Both the position numbers and the translations under genes were made by a program. A stretch of 9,100 nucleotides of DNA from Ruminococcus sp. UBA7477 (GTDB lineage Bacteria; Bacillota; Clostridia; Oscillospirales; Ruminococcaceae). This document shows positions 1 to 6,385 of this stretch, one piece after another. A model generated the notes under the pieces. That model worked only from the letters and a program-made list of their open reading frames with translations, did not search any database and was not told the origin of the DNA. Within the stretch, counting starts at the first letter, position 1, and the number at the start of each line of letters is the position of its first letter. The stretch spans positions 12,672 through 21,771 of the forward strand of contig DLOT01000047.1 in NCBI GenBank assembly GCA_002479715.1, written 5' to 3'.

Positions 1-54
1 CTGCAAGAGAGGGCGTCCCTTTATAAATTTATAGTTTTCTACAGGCCTTGTGAT

Positions 55-1725
55 CTAAGTGTTTACCTCTATAAGCTTTTTGTTGAACTGATCGACCGGT
101 ATCGGCTTGGAATAGTAGAAGCCTTGCGCCTTATCGCAGCCGCATCGGTTCAGAAACTGCGCCTGTTCATTGTTCTCAACGCCCTCTGCAATAATGTCCA
201 GTCCGATATCCTTAGACATTGAGATAGTGTGTTCGATAATTTTTCTTCCGCGCTCGCTCTCCATAAATTCCGAAAGAAAAGATCTGTCTATTTTTAAAAC
301 ATCGAACTGTGTGGTTTTCAGCATATTCAGCGAGGAGTAGCCTGAGCCGAAGTCGTCCATCAGCATCGTAAAACCGGATTCTTTCATTTTGCGGACAACG
401 GCAGAAGTGCCTTCGGTATCCACAGTTTCGGTAATTTCAAGCTGAAGCAGATTTATCGAAAAATCGTATTTATTTATCAGCTCTAGAAGCTTTGAAACAA
501 CATCGTAGCTCTCAAGGTATTCCCTTGAAATGTTTATGGATATAGGCACAGGCTCAATGCCGGCGTCGATCCATTCCCGTATTTGCTTGCAGGCTTTTTC
601 CCAGATCAGCAGATCGAGCTTTAGGATAAAGCCGTTCTTCTCGAATATAGGTATGAATTCAGCCGGGGAGATGATCCCTCTGTCGTGGTGAATCCAGCGT
701 GCGAGGGCTTCCGCACCGATTATTCGTCCCGATGATATACAGTGTTTGGGCTGAAGATACATAACAAATTCATCGTGTATCACCGCCTCTGTCATATCGT
801 CCTCGATAGTTTGCTGCTGATAAAGCTCGGTTTTTAGTCTGCCGTTATAAAATCCGATATTTTTTAGTGCATTGCCCTTGACAGATTGCCTTGCCAGCGT
901 AGCATTGTCACCAAGACGACGTGTATGCATCGATCGGTCCTCAACTATGGCAACGCCGAAAATGAGGCGGTATTCGATCCCCTTGTAGCCGGTGAGCATA
1001 CTGTCGATCATATGAATGAAGTCAAGTATCTCGTCTTCCTCATCAAATGAAATGACTATCATAAATACGTCGGCGGTAAGTCTGCAAAACGGCTGGTCAT
1101 CATTCAGAATAACGCTGAGAGAATTGCTGAAAAATTTTAAAATCTCATCGCCGACCTCGACACCATAGTTGTCGTTTATCAGCTTGAAACGTTCAACATC
1201 GAACTGAATGAAGGCTATTTCCTTATCGGCAAATTTATTCATCATTCGTGAGATGCGCTTTGCGAAGATCTGTGGCGCTTTGTCGGATGAGAAGACGCTC
1301 AAAACGCCTTTGCTGAAGGCTTCGGCCTCGGTATATTTGCGGATATTTATGTGTGCAAACTCAACCTTGCCGCTCTTGCCGATAAGAAATAAAATGTATA
1401 TGTGATAAAGCTCGTAGTCGCTGTCACCCTCAAGCTTCATCGACAAATCGATTTCGAGATCGTTTCGTTCAGCGCCTTTTATTATACCGCTTTCAACCTG
1501 AGCGCAAAAAACATCATATGCTGAAACGGACGAAGGGTCAATAATATTCTCTTTTCTGATGGCAACCAGTGGGTCGGAACAATCATCTGCGATAATTTTA
1601 TGACCAAGCTGCTTATAGGTGTTTCCGCAGCAATCCCACAATATATGGACGCTCTTATCATCGTTTTCCAAAGACTTTATAACAAAATCACTGTAACGAT
1701 CAGATAGGCTGTTCGTATTAGTCAT
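55..1725 (-). CDS. GGDEF-EAL domain protein, probable c-di-GMP phosphodiesterase with degenerate GGDEF
   Basis: A 556-residue soluble protein with no membrane segment or signal peptide, so it should act in the cytoplasm. Residues 1-140 may be a PAS-like sensory region, but I see no clear signature. Residues about 150-300 form a GGDEF domain and about 305-550 an EAL domain. The EAL residues expected for c-di-GMP hydrolysis are present: E339 in GAEALAR, N398, E430 in LEITET, D457 and D458 in MDDFGSGYSSL, K478 in LKIDRSF, E514 in IAEGVEN, and Q534. The GGDEF signature is degraded to RLTADVF (215-221), so cyclase activity is unlikely. From family knowledge, such proteins hydrolyse c-di-GMP to pGpG, and the inactive GGDEF part may bind GTP as a regulator. 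The ATG at 1723-1725 has a GGAGGG site 5 bases upstream. It is transcribed alone and divergently from the YczE-like gene. The domain call is very secure; the direction of activity is inferred. Confidence 0.95.
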   Translation of the reverse strand: MTNTNSLSDRYSDFVIKSLENDDKSVHILWDCCGNTYKQLGHKIIADDCSDPLVAIRKENIIDPSSVSAYDVFCAQVESGIIKGAERNDLEIDLSMKLEGDSDYELYHIYILFLIGKSGKVEFAHINIRKYTEAEAFSKGVLSVFSSDKAPQIFAKRISRMMNKFADKEIAFIQFDVERFKLINDNYGVEVGDEILKFFSNSLSVILNDDQPFCRLTADVFMIVISFDEEDEILDFIHMIDSMLTGYKGIEYRLIFGVAIVEDRSMHTRRLGDNATLARQSVKGNALKNIGFYNGRLKTELYQQQTIEDDMTEAVIHDEFVMYLQPKHCISSGRIIGAEALARWIHHDRGIISPAEFIPIFEKNGFILKLDLLIWEKACKQIREWIDAGIEPVPISINISREYLESYDVVSKLLELINKYDFSINLLQLEITETVDTEGTSAVVRKMKESGFTMLMDDFGSGYSSLNMLKTTQFDVLKIDRSFLSEFMESERGRKIIEHTISMSKDIGLDIIAEGVENNEQAQFLNRCGCDKAQGFYYSKPIPVDQFNKKLIEVNT

Positions 1726-1757
1726 ATTATCCCTCCGCTCTGTTTAAAACTACTAAT

Positions 1758-1786
1758 ATTTTAGCACATATCAACTAACATTTCAA
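1758..1786 (-). promoter_or_regulatory. Sigma-A promoter of the GGDEF-EAL gene
   Basis: Read on the minus strand, a -35 TTGAAA (1781-1786) and a -10 TAAAAT (1758-1763) are separated by 17 bases. A TG one base upstream of the -10 makes it an extended -10 site. Transcription would start near 1751, giving a leader of about 25 bases. Inferred from sequence only. Confidence 0.7.
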
Positions 1787-1874
1787 GAACTTTTTTAAAA
1801 AAATATTGCACACGACAGCTTTTTCCAACGATTTTACAGTTTGTTCACAATTGACGGGATGATATGAAATGATA

Positions 1875-1903
1875 TTTACAATGGAATCAATGTGTGCTAT
1901 ACT
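1875..1903 (+). promoter_or_regulatory. Sigma-A promoter of the YczE-like gene
   Basis: A -35 TTTACA (1875-1880) and a -10 TATACT (1898-1903) are separated by 17 bases, with an extended-10 TG. The predicted start is near 1910, about 28 bases before the ATG. A direct repeat of ATGATAT lies just upstream (about 1859-1875). The -10 shares the TGTGCTA context of the divergent promoter on the other strand. Confidence 0.7.
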
Positions 1904-1937
1904 AAAAACAGTGGAAATCAAAAAAGAGGAATAGAAT

Positions 1938-2585
1938 ATGAGAGAAAAAGCTGTTGATATAATAAAACGTTACAGCCTTTTGGCTGTCGCGCTCTTTATA
2001 CTTGCCTTCGGGATAAGCCTATCGGTGCGTGCTGATCTCGGAACTTCGCCTGTTGCCAGTCCTCAGTATGTTATAAGTAGAATTGTGCCGTTTTCAATGG
2101 GTCAGGTGACCACTGCTTCGCACATTCTGTTTATACTTATACAAATAGCTCTTTTGCGAAGGGATTTTCGGCCCATTCAGCTCTTACAGCTGGCAGTTGC
2201 GTTTGTGTTCGGATGGTTCACTGATCTGACTTTGTGGATGACCTCTGCAATTTCTCCGGAGGGATATGTGACCCGGTGGCTTTGCACGCTCGCCGGAATA
2301 GCAGTTATTTCGCTTGGCGTCTTTTTAGAGGTACGCGCCAAAACAGTAACACTGGCAGGCGAAGGAGTTATCCTTGCAATATCAAAGGTGTTTCATAAAG
2401 AGTTCGGAAAGGTGAAGATAGGCTTTGATATAAGTCAGGTTGCGATCGCTGTTGTCGTATCTTTGGTTGCCTTCGGAGAGGTCAGGGGAGTTCGGGAGGG
2501 GACTGTTGCCGCCGCTTTGCTTGTCGGAGTGTGTATACGTTTTATTTCAAAGCTATTTCCGTCTAAAGACAGCAGGGACAAATGA
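1938..2585 (+). CDS. YczE/DUF6198-like integral membrane protein
   Basis: A 215-residue hydrophobic protein with about five membrane-spanning segments (roughly residues 12-29, 55-73, 80-102, 113-132 and 163-205, the last possibly two). It has features I associate with the YczE-like membrane family (COG2364/DUF6198): an LGTSP motif just after the first helix (34-38), a GEG motif (141-143) after the fourth, a K.GFD segment (160-164), and VREGTVAAALLVG near the C-terminus. Members are widespread in Firmicutes next to regulators or transporters, and their biochemical role is not established. The ATG has a GAGGA site 7 bases upstream. The gene stands alone, with its own promoter and a strong terminator 46 bases after the stop. 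No partner gene suggests a substrate. The family call rests on motif memory and length, so I would not assign a transport substrate. Confidence 0.8.
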   Translation: MREKAVDIIKRYSLLAVALFILAFGISLSVRADLGTSPVASPQYVISRIVPFSMGQVTTASHILFILIQIALLRRDFRPIQLLQLAVAFVFGWFTDLTLWMTSAISPEGYVTRWLCTLAGIAVISLGVFLEVRAKTVTLAGEGVILAISKVFHKEFGKVKIGFDISQVAIAVVVSLVAFGEVRGVREGTVAAALLVGVCIRFISKLFPSKDSRDK

Positions 2586-2631
2586 AACAAAAAGCCAAAG
2601 CATAAGACGGGTACTCATAAAGAAGTATTAA

Positions 2632-2668
2632 GCCATAGTATTGTCACAGGTACTATGGCGTTTTTATT
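2632..2668 (+). terminator. Rho-independent terminator after the YczE-like gene
   Basis: A perfect 9-bp stem, GCCATAGTA (2632-2640) with TACTATGGC (2651-2659), encloses a 10-base loop and is followed by GTTTTTATT. An A-rich stretch precedes it. This is a textbook intrinsic terminator on the plus strand. Its T-tract overlaps the -35 box of the next promoter. Confidence 0.9.
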
Positions 2669-2695
2669 GACAATGCGGCGGCATTATGTTATAAT
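2667..2695 (+). promoter_or_regulatory. Perfect-consensus sigma-A promoter of the small membrane gene
   Basis: TTGACA (2667-2672), exactly 17 bases, then TATAAT (2690-2695). Both hexamers match consensus completely. The predicted start is near 2702, giving a leader of about 38 bases. The -35 box begins within the tail of the preceding terminator. Confidence 0.85.
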
Positions 2696-2739
2696 GTTAC
2701 TAAGATAAATCAGGATTAAAGCGGTAAGCTGGTGAAAAA

Positions 2740-3051
2740 ATGAATAACAAAAAAATAATCATAGCAGATATTTTAATATATTTGCTAAATGATGTATTAG
2801 GTTGGTTTATCATTATTTTGTTCGATCTAACCGGTTATGATGGTAAGTTTCAAAATAATCTGTCAGTTCATTGGCTGATGCTTGTAATTGGATTTGTTCA
2901 CATAGTCATCAGCATCTTATGCAGTATATTATTTTATAAAAAAGACAGAACTAAATATCATATTCAGATAGGAAAGAAACTGTTTATTTACAATATAGTA
3001 ATGTCGGTATTTCCTTACTTGTACTTAGCGTTGGTAAATATATTAGTGTGA
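2740..3051 (+). CDS. Small three-helix membrane protein, unrecognised
   Basis: A 103-residue protein I do not recognise. Three hydrophobic segments are visible: about residues 5-28, 43-66 and 80-102. Short charged or polar stretches separate them, including a basic YKKDRTKYH loop (66-74) that would sit in the cytoplasm by the positive-inside rule, placing the N-terminus outside. There is no signal peptide distinct from the first helix and no catalytic motif. The gene is visibly richer in A and T than its neighbours, with many AAA, ATA and TTA codons, which may point to later acquisition. The start is supported by the promoter and a modest GGTG site 5 bases before the ATG; the ribosome binding site is weak compared with neighbouring genes. 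The gene is a single transcription unit ending at the hairpin at 3086-3125. It could be an orphan, a short transporter-like protein or an immunity protein; nothing in the window decides this. That it is a real gene is likely because of the promoter and framing terminators. Confidence 0.7.
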   Translation: MNNKKIIIADILIYLLNDVLGWFIIILFDLTGYDGKFQNNLSVHWLMLVIGFVHIVISILCSILFYKKDRTKYHIQIGKKLFIYNIVMSVFPYLYLALVNILV

Positions 3052-3085
3052 ATATTGATTTATGCGAGTAATTGAATATTAACAA

Positions 3086-3125
3086 TAATCCCCGAAGCAG
3101 TTATCAATCATTGCTTCGGGGATTA
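3086..3125. terminator. Hairpin terminator shared by two converging transcription units
   Basis: A 14-bp uninterrupted stem pairs TAATCCCCGAAGCA (3086-3099) with TGCTTCGGGGATTA (3112-3125) around a 12-base loop. It lies 34 bases after the small membrane gene (plus) and 51 bases after rpsI (minus). On the minus strand the stem is followed by the fairly T-rich TTGTTAATATT, so it best fits an rpsI terminator. On the plus strand the flank is less T-rich. Confidence 0.75.
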
Positions 3126-3135
3126 GCTTCTGTAT

Positions 3136-3168
3136 GAGTATCAGACTTAATACTCTGGCTTTTGTTTT
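3136..3168 (+). terminator. Possible second, weaker terminator on the plus strand
   Basis: GAGTAT (3136-3141) pairs with ATACTC (3150-3155) around an 8-base loop. A TTTTGTTTTG run follows four bases later. This could back up termination of the small membrane gene before transcription enters rpsI antisense. The short AT-containing stem makes it uncertain. Confidence 0.35.
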
Positions 3169-3176
3169 GATAAAAA

Positions 3177-3578
3177 TTATCTCTTTGAGAACTGAGGTGC
3201 GCGACGTGCGGCTTTGAGACCGTACTTCTTTCTTTCCTTCATTCTCGGGTCACGAGTGAGGTAGCCCGCCTTCTTGAGAGCGGGACGAAGCTCGGGGTTG
3301 AACTGGAGCAGCGCTCTGGAAATACCGTGTCTGATAGCGCCGGCCTGACCTGTAACTCCTCCGCCTGCAACCGTGCAGATAACGTCAACATTTTCAAGGT
3401 TTGCGGTCAAAGCGAGAGGCTGACGAACAATAAGCTTGAGTGTTTCAAGACCGAAGTAGTCGTCGAGTGCTCTGCCGTTAATTGTGATGTTGCCGGAGCC
3501 GGGATATACTCTTACTCTTGCAACAGAGTGTTTTCTTCTTCCTGTGCCGTAGCAGTAAGGTGTCTTGGATTCGTACAT
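3177..3578 (-). CDS. rpsI: 30S ribosomal protein S9 (uS9)
   Basis: A 133-residue protein, the usual length for bacterial S9. The family signature is clear: GGGVTGQAGAIRHGISRAL at residues 72-90. The N-terminal block GTGRRKHSVARVRVYPGSG (11-29) and the basic C-terminal tail ending in SKR are also typical; that tail reaches the P-site tRNA in the assembled small subunit. It lies 16 bases downstream of rplM, the conserved bacterial rplM-rpsI pair, so the two are co-transcribed. The AAAGGAG ribosome binding site sits in this short gap and abuts the rplM stop codon, which favours translational coupling. A strong hairpin lies 51 bases beyond the stop. No unusual feature is seen. Confidence 0.98.
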   Translation of the reverse strand: MYESKTPYCYGTGRRKHSVARVRVYPGSGNITINGRALDDYFGLETLKLIVRQPLALTANLENVDVICTVAGGGVTGQAGAIRHGISRALLQFNPELRPALKKAGYLTRDPRMKERKKYGLKAARRAPQFSKR

Positions 3579-3594
3579 TTACTTAGCTCCTTTC

Positions 3595-4023
3595 TTACAG
3601 TTCGCACTTAACAGGGTTTCTGGAAGCCTGATTGTGCTGTTCGCCCTTGAAGATTCTGAGGCGGGTTGCTGCCTTGCGGCCGAGAGTGTTGTTGGGGAGC
3701 ATTCCTTCAACTGCAAGTCTCATAGCTCTGTCGGACTGCTCTGCCATCATCTTGGAATATTTGATCTCTTTAAGACCGCCTATCCAGCCTGTGTGCCATC
3801 TGTAAACCTTGTTTTCGAGCTTCTTGCCGGTCAGAACGGCCTTGTCTGTGTTGATGATGATAACATAGTCGCCGCAGTCAGCATGGGGGGCATAGGTGGG
3901 CTTGTGCTTGCCGCGAAGAATTGTCGCAGCCTTTGCCGCAGCTCTGCCGAGCGGTACGCCGTTTGCGTCGATAATGTACCAAGTGCGCTTGATGTCGCTT
4001 GCCTTAGGCATATAAGTGGACAT
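3595..4023 (-). CDS. rplM: 50S ribosomal protein L13 (uL13)
   Basis: A 142-residue protein, the standard length for bacterial L13, an early-assembling large-subunit protein that binds 23S rRNA. Diagnostic segments include the N-terminal WYIIDANGVPLGRAA (15-29), GDYVIIIN (51-58), the YRWHTGWIGGLK region (74-85), and the signature VEGMLPNNTLGR (105-116). The ATG at 4021-4023 has a GGAGGA site about 7 bases upstream. It is first in the two-gene rplM-rpsI operon, behind a perfect-consensus promoter. A short hairpin in the leader may mediate feedback by L13, as described for L13 leaders in other Firmicutes; that role is inferred here. Confidence 0.98.
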   Translation of the reverse strand: MSTYMPKASDIKRTWYIIDANGVPLGRAAAKAATILRGKHKPTYAPHADCGDYVIIINTDKAVLTGKKLENKVYRWHTGWIGGLKEIKYSKMMAEQSDRAMRLAVEGMLPNNTLGRKAATRLRIFKGEQHNQASRNPVKCEL

Positions 4024-4080
4024 TTTTGTTTCCTCCGTAAATTTATATTTTCGTTCAATCAGCTGTCGATTGAAGCAACG
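4024..4080 (-). ncRNA. Candidate L13 leader (5' UTR of rplM-rpsI)
   Basis: The predicted leader is about 57 bases. On the minus strand it holds a perfect 7-bp hairpin, TTCAATC (4068-4074) with GATTGAA (4054-4060), around a GACAGCT loop. An A/T-rich linker and the ribosome binding site follow. L13 leaders are a known class of short autoregulatory RNA in Firmicutes. I match it by position, size and the presence of a hairpin, not by a verified consensus. Confidence 0.45.
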
Positions 4081-4086
4081 TTACAT

Positions 4087-4115
4087 ATTATATATGACTT
4101 TCAGAGCTTTGTCAA
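4087..4115 (-). promoter_or_regulatory. Perfect-consensus sigma-A promoter of rplM-rpsI
   Basis: On the minus strand, TTGACA (4110-4115), exactly 17 bases, then TATAAT (4087-4092). Predicted start near 4080. Just upstream of the -35 is a small inverted repeat, GGCA-AAA-TGCC (4118-4128), then an AT-rich block (about 4129-4148) that could act as an UP element. Such strength suits a ribosomal protein operon. Confidence 0.85.
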
Positions 4116-4239
4116 TAGGCAAAATGCCGAATTTTTAATATATATCCTTCATACTCTTAAAATCTCTGCGTTTTTCTCCTAATCTCTCTGTTTCTCTTGC
4201 TTCATTTCATTTTATGCAATATCGTTATTTTCCCGGATA

Positions 4240-4286
4240 TAAACAATCGGAGGCCTGCATAATTGTGCAAGACCTCCGATTGTTTA
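4240..4286. terminator. Hairpin terminator of the malic enzyme-mscS operon, overlapping the mscS stop codon
   Basis: A perfect 14-bp stem, TAAACAATCGGAGG (4240-4253) with CCTCCGATTGTTTA (4273-4286), encloses a loop that may itself pair through two TGCA copies. The TAA stop of mscS (4284-4286) is the outer end of the stem. The GC core is followed by ATTGTTTATAT on the minus strand and ATTGTTTATTTG on the plus strand, so it could work in both directions. The 120 or so bases between it and the rplM promoter hold no gene; they are purine-rich on the minus strand. Confidence 0.8.
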
Positions 4287-5102
4287 TTTGTTTGAGATGT
4301 GAACATCAAGCTGAGGGAAGGGAATCTCGATGCCCTCTTTGTCAAATCTCTTTTTGACTTCTTCAGTGAGGTCGAAGTAAACGTCCCAATAATCATCTCC
4401 GTTGACCCATGGCCGGCAGCAGATATCTATACTGCTGTCGCTCTGTGAGATAACCCTAACAGTCGGCGGCGGACTTTTCAGAACCTTTTCGTGCTCCTGA
4501 AGTATATTGTCGATAATACTCTTTGCCCGCGAAAAATCCGCCGAATAGTCGATAGAGAAGACCAGATCGACCCTCCTCAGTCCTTTTTCCGAGTAGTTGA
4601 CGATGCATGAGGTCGATACGGTGCTGTTGGGTATGTAAACTACCTTATTATCAGCTGTAACAAGCTTGGTCGTCACTATTCTGATATCCTCAACAGTTCC
4701 GCCGTAGCCAGCTACCTCGATATAATCGTCGATCTTGAACGGGCGTGTAATAAGCAGCAGAGCGCCGCCGGCAAGGTTTGAAAGCGTTCCGTTTACAGCA
4801 AGACCCACGCAAACGCCGAGAGATGTAACAAGCGCCGTCAGCCCGCTTGTATCTATGCCGAGATATCCGATAAGACAAATGACAGCAAGGCATTTTGCAA
4901 CGATTTTTCCGAGATATAACAGAGTGGTTGTCAGAGTCTTGTCCAGCTTGTGTATCTTGCGGCTGTTCCGCTCTATCTTTTTCGCAACGTAATTTATAAG
5001 CTTAAAAGAAACATACAGTAAAACTATAGCTACAAGGATCTTCAGTCCTGTGCCGGTTGCCCATTCGATTATAGAATTAATAAGCTTTTCCCATTCGATC
5101 AT
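4284..5102 (-). CDS. mscS: MscS-type small-conductance mechanosensitive channel
   Basis: A 272-residue membrane protein close to the E. coli MscS length (286). Three N-terminal helices are visible at about 18-39, 60-83 and 85-119. The third, pore-lining helix has the family pattern of small residues, GVCVGLAVNGTLSNLAGG (96-113), followed by RPFKIDDYIEV (120-130), the start of the beta domain. A TADNKVVYIPNS segment (149-160) and a C-terminal PFPQLDVHI (261-269) match the cytoplasmic cage seen in MscS. From the family, it is a homoheptamer that opens under membrane tension on osmotic downshift and releases solutes. It follows the malic enzyme gene by 12 bases, and its AAGGAA ribosome binding site overlaps the malic enzyme stop, so the two are coupled. 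I see no obvious functional link between the two genes. The gene ends in a terminator hairpin that includes its stop codon. Confidence 0.95.
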   Translation of the reverse strand: MIEWEKLINSIIEWATGTGLKILVAIVLLYVSFKLINYVAKKIERNSRKIHKLDKTLTTTLLYLGKIVAKCLAVICLIGYLGIDTSGLTALVTSLGVCVGLAVNGTLSNLAGGALLLITRPFKIDDYIEVAGYGGTVEDIRIVTTKLVTADNKVVYIPNSTVSTSCIVNYSEKGLRRVDLVFSIDYSADFSRAKSIIDNILQEHEKVLKSPPPTVRVISQSDSSIDICCRPWVNGDDYWDVYFDLTEEVKKRFDKEGIEIPFPQLDVHISNK

Positions 5103-5114
5103 AACACAACTTCC

Positions 5115-6287
5115 TTATAATCTGGCCACACCCGTGTCGCGTGCTGCCTGTGCAACTGCATCCGCAACCGCTCTGGCGACGTTTCTGTCAAGAGCCGACG
5201 GGATAATATATTCGGCAGAAAGCTTATCGTCTGTTACAAATGCGGCGATCGCCTTTGCCGCTGCGACCTTCATCTCATCATTGATATCGCTTGCCCTGAC
5301 ATCAAGTGCCCCTCGGAAGATCCCGGGGAATGCTAGAACATTGTTGATCTGGTTGGGAAAATCGCTTCTGCCCGTTCCGACGACAGCCGCGCCTGCCTGT
5401 TTGGCAAGATCGGGCATGATCTCGGGAGTCGGGTTAGCCATGGGGAAAAGTATCGGATCAGGAGCCATGGACTTGACCATTTCCGGAGTAACACAACCCG
5501 GAGCCGACACGCCTATGAAAACATCAGCACCGGCAAGGACGTCAGCAAGTGAGCCTTTTCTGATATTGCGGTTTGTAATCTTGGCCATCTCGGTTTTCTC
5601 TGCATTGAGTCCCTCTCTGCCCTCGTAGATCGCGCCCTTCCTGTCGCACATGACAACGTCGTTAAGCCCCATTGCGATAAGCAGTCTGATGATTGCCGTT
5701 CCCGCAGCTCCCGCTCCGCTTGTGACTACTCTGATCTCGTCTATTTTCTTGCCTGTCAGCTTAAGAGCGTTGAGCATTGCGGCCAAAACAACAACAGCAG
5801 TGCCGTGCTGATCGTCGTGAAAGATCGGAATGTCGCAGCGCTCCTTGAGCTTGCGTTCGATCTCAAAGCATCTCGGCGCCGAAATGTCCTCAAGGTTTAC
5901 TCCTCCGAAAGAGCCTGCGATCAGAGAAACGGTGTTGACGATCTCATCAACGTTCTTAGAGCGAACGCAAAGCGGAACGGCATCAACATCTCCGAATGCC
6001 TTGAACAAAGCGCACTTGCCTTCCATAACGGGCATTCCCGCCTCAGGACCTATATCTCCGAGACCCAGAACGGCAGTTCCGTCCGTAACGACCGCTACCA
6101 GATTTGAACGTCGGGTCAGATCATAGCTTTTGTTTATGTCTTTTTGAATTTCAAGGCATGGCTGCGCGACGCCCGGAGTGTAGCATAGCGAGAGATCGTC
6201 GCGCGTTTCAAGCGGTGCGCGGCAGATCATCTCGATTTTGCCTTTCCATTCATAGTGCTTTTTTAATGATTCTTCTGCGTAGTTCAT
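5115..6287 (-). CDS. NAD(P)-dependent malic enzyme, short form
   Basis: A 390-residue cytoplasmic enzyme that oxidatively decarboxylates malate to pyruvate and CO2 and reduces NAD or NADP. It links the C4 acid pool with pyruvate and may supply reducing power. The visible motifs are complete: CYTPGVAQPCLEI with the catalytic Tyr36; VVTDGTAVLGLGDIGPEAG (67-85); PVMEGK with the likely catalytic Lys91; LEDISAPRCFEIE and FHDDQHGTA (157-163) with metal-binding acids; the dinucleotide motif GAGAAG (191-196); ANPTPE (284-289); and PNQINNVLAFPG (311-322). The length fits the short bacterial form without a phosphotransacetylase domain. I start at the ATG at 6285-6287. An in-frame TTG at 6306-6308 would add seven residues, but it lies on the ribosome binding site AAAGGAA. 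The spacing from that site to the ATG is a little long, about 12 bases. Cofactor preference cannot be settled by eye. It is the first gene of an operon with mscS. Confidence 0.96.
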   Translation of the reverse strand: MNYAEESLKKHYEWKGKIEMICRAPLETRDDLSLCYTPGVAQPCLEIQKDINKSYDLTRRSNLVAVVTDGTAVLGLGDIGPEAGMPVMEGKCALFKAFGDVDAVPLCVRSKNVDEIVNTVSLIAGSFGGVNLEDISAPRCFEIERKLKERCDIPIFHDDQHGTAVVVLAAMLNALKLTGKKIDEIRVVTSGAGAAGTAIIRLLIAMGLNDVVMCDRKGAIYEGREGLNAEKTEMAKITNRNIRKGSLADVLAGADVFIGVSAPGCVTPEMVKSMAPDPILFPMANPTPEIMPDLAKQAGAAVVGTGRSDFPNQINNVLAFPGIFRGALDVRASDINDEMKVAAAKAIAAFVTDDKLSAEYIIPSALDRNVARAVADAVAQAARDTGVARL

Positions 6288-6320
6288 AAAAAAATCAGTT
6301 CCTTTCAAATTGCAACATAG

Positions 6321-6334
6321 TATACGCGGGTATA
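6321..6334. promoter_or_regulatory. Inverted repeat at the malic enzyme transcription start
   Basis: TATAC-GCGG-GTATA is a perfect 5-bp inverted repeat with a 4-base centre. It covers the predicted start site, just downstream of the -10 box, a position where a repressor could block transcription. A GC-rich centre in an AT-rich leader stands out. It is short enough to be chance. Confidence 0.3.
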
Positions 6335-6337
6335 TGT

Positions 6338-6366
6338 ATTATAACACATATATCATATCTTTTCAA
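6338..6366 (-). promoter_or_regulatory. Sigma-A promoter of the malic enzyme-mscS operon
   Basis: On the minus strand, TTGAAA (6361-6366), 17 bases, then TATAAT (6338-6343). Predicted start near 6331, with a leader of about 45 bases. The surrounding region is AT-rich, and the -35 boxes of this promoter and the divergent one are about 50 bases apart. Confidence 0.8.
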
Positions 6367-6385
6367 CAGCCTTGACCCATTTTTT

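Noticed and set aside
8..34. Small hairpin (8-22) and a TATAAATTTATA palindrome (22-33) at the left edge
   Set aside because: The stem is short with a G-U pair and the palindrome is purely A and T. Both could be chance, and too little flanking sequence is visible to call a terminator for either strand.
3565..4182. A 205-codon plus-strand frame across the rplM region
   Set aside because: It runs antisense to rplM, a certain ribosomal protein gene, and its translation is low-complexity Cys, Ser and Leu text with no recognisable domain.
4130..4240. Purine-rich minus-strand stretch between the mscS terminator and the rplM promoter, checked for a small gene or RNA
   Set aside because: ATG codons there are followed by stops within a few codons, and there is no strong hairpin or promoter. 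It looks like spacer.
5050..5628. A 192-codon plus-strand frame opposite the malic enzyme
   Set aside because: The Ala- and Ser-rich translation mirrors the malic enzyme coding strand and has no family features.
6288..6308. TTG start giving a seven-residue N-terminal extension on malic enzyme
   Set aside because: The extension would translate the ribosome binding site itself. The ATG at 6285-6287 begins where family members usually begin.
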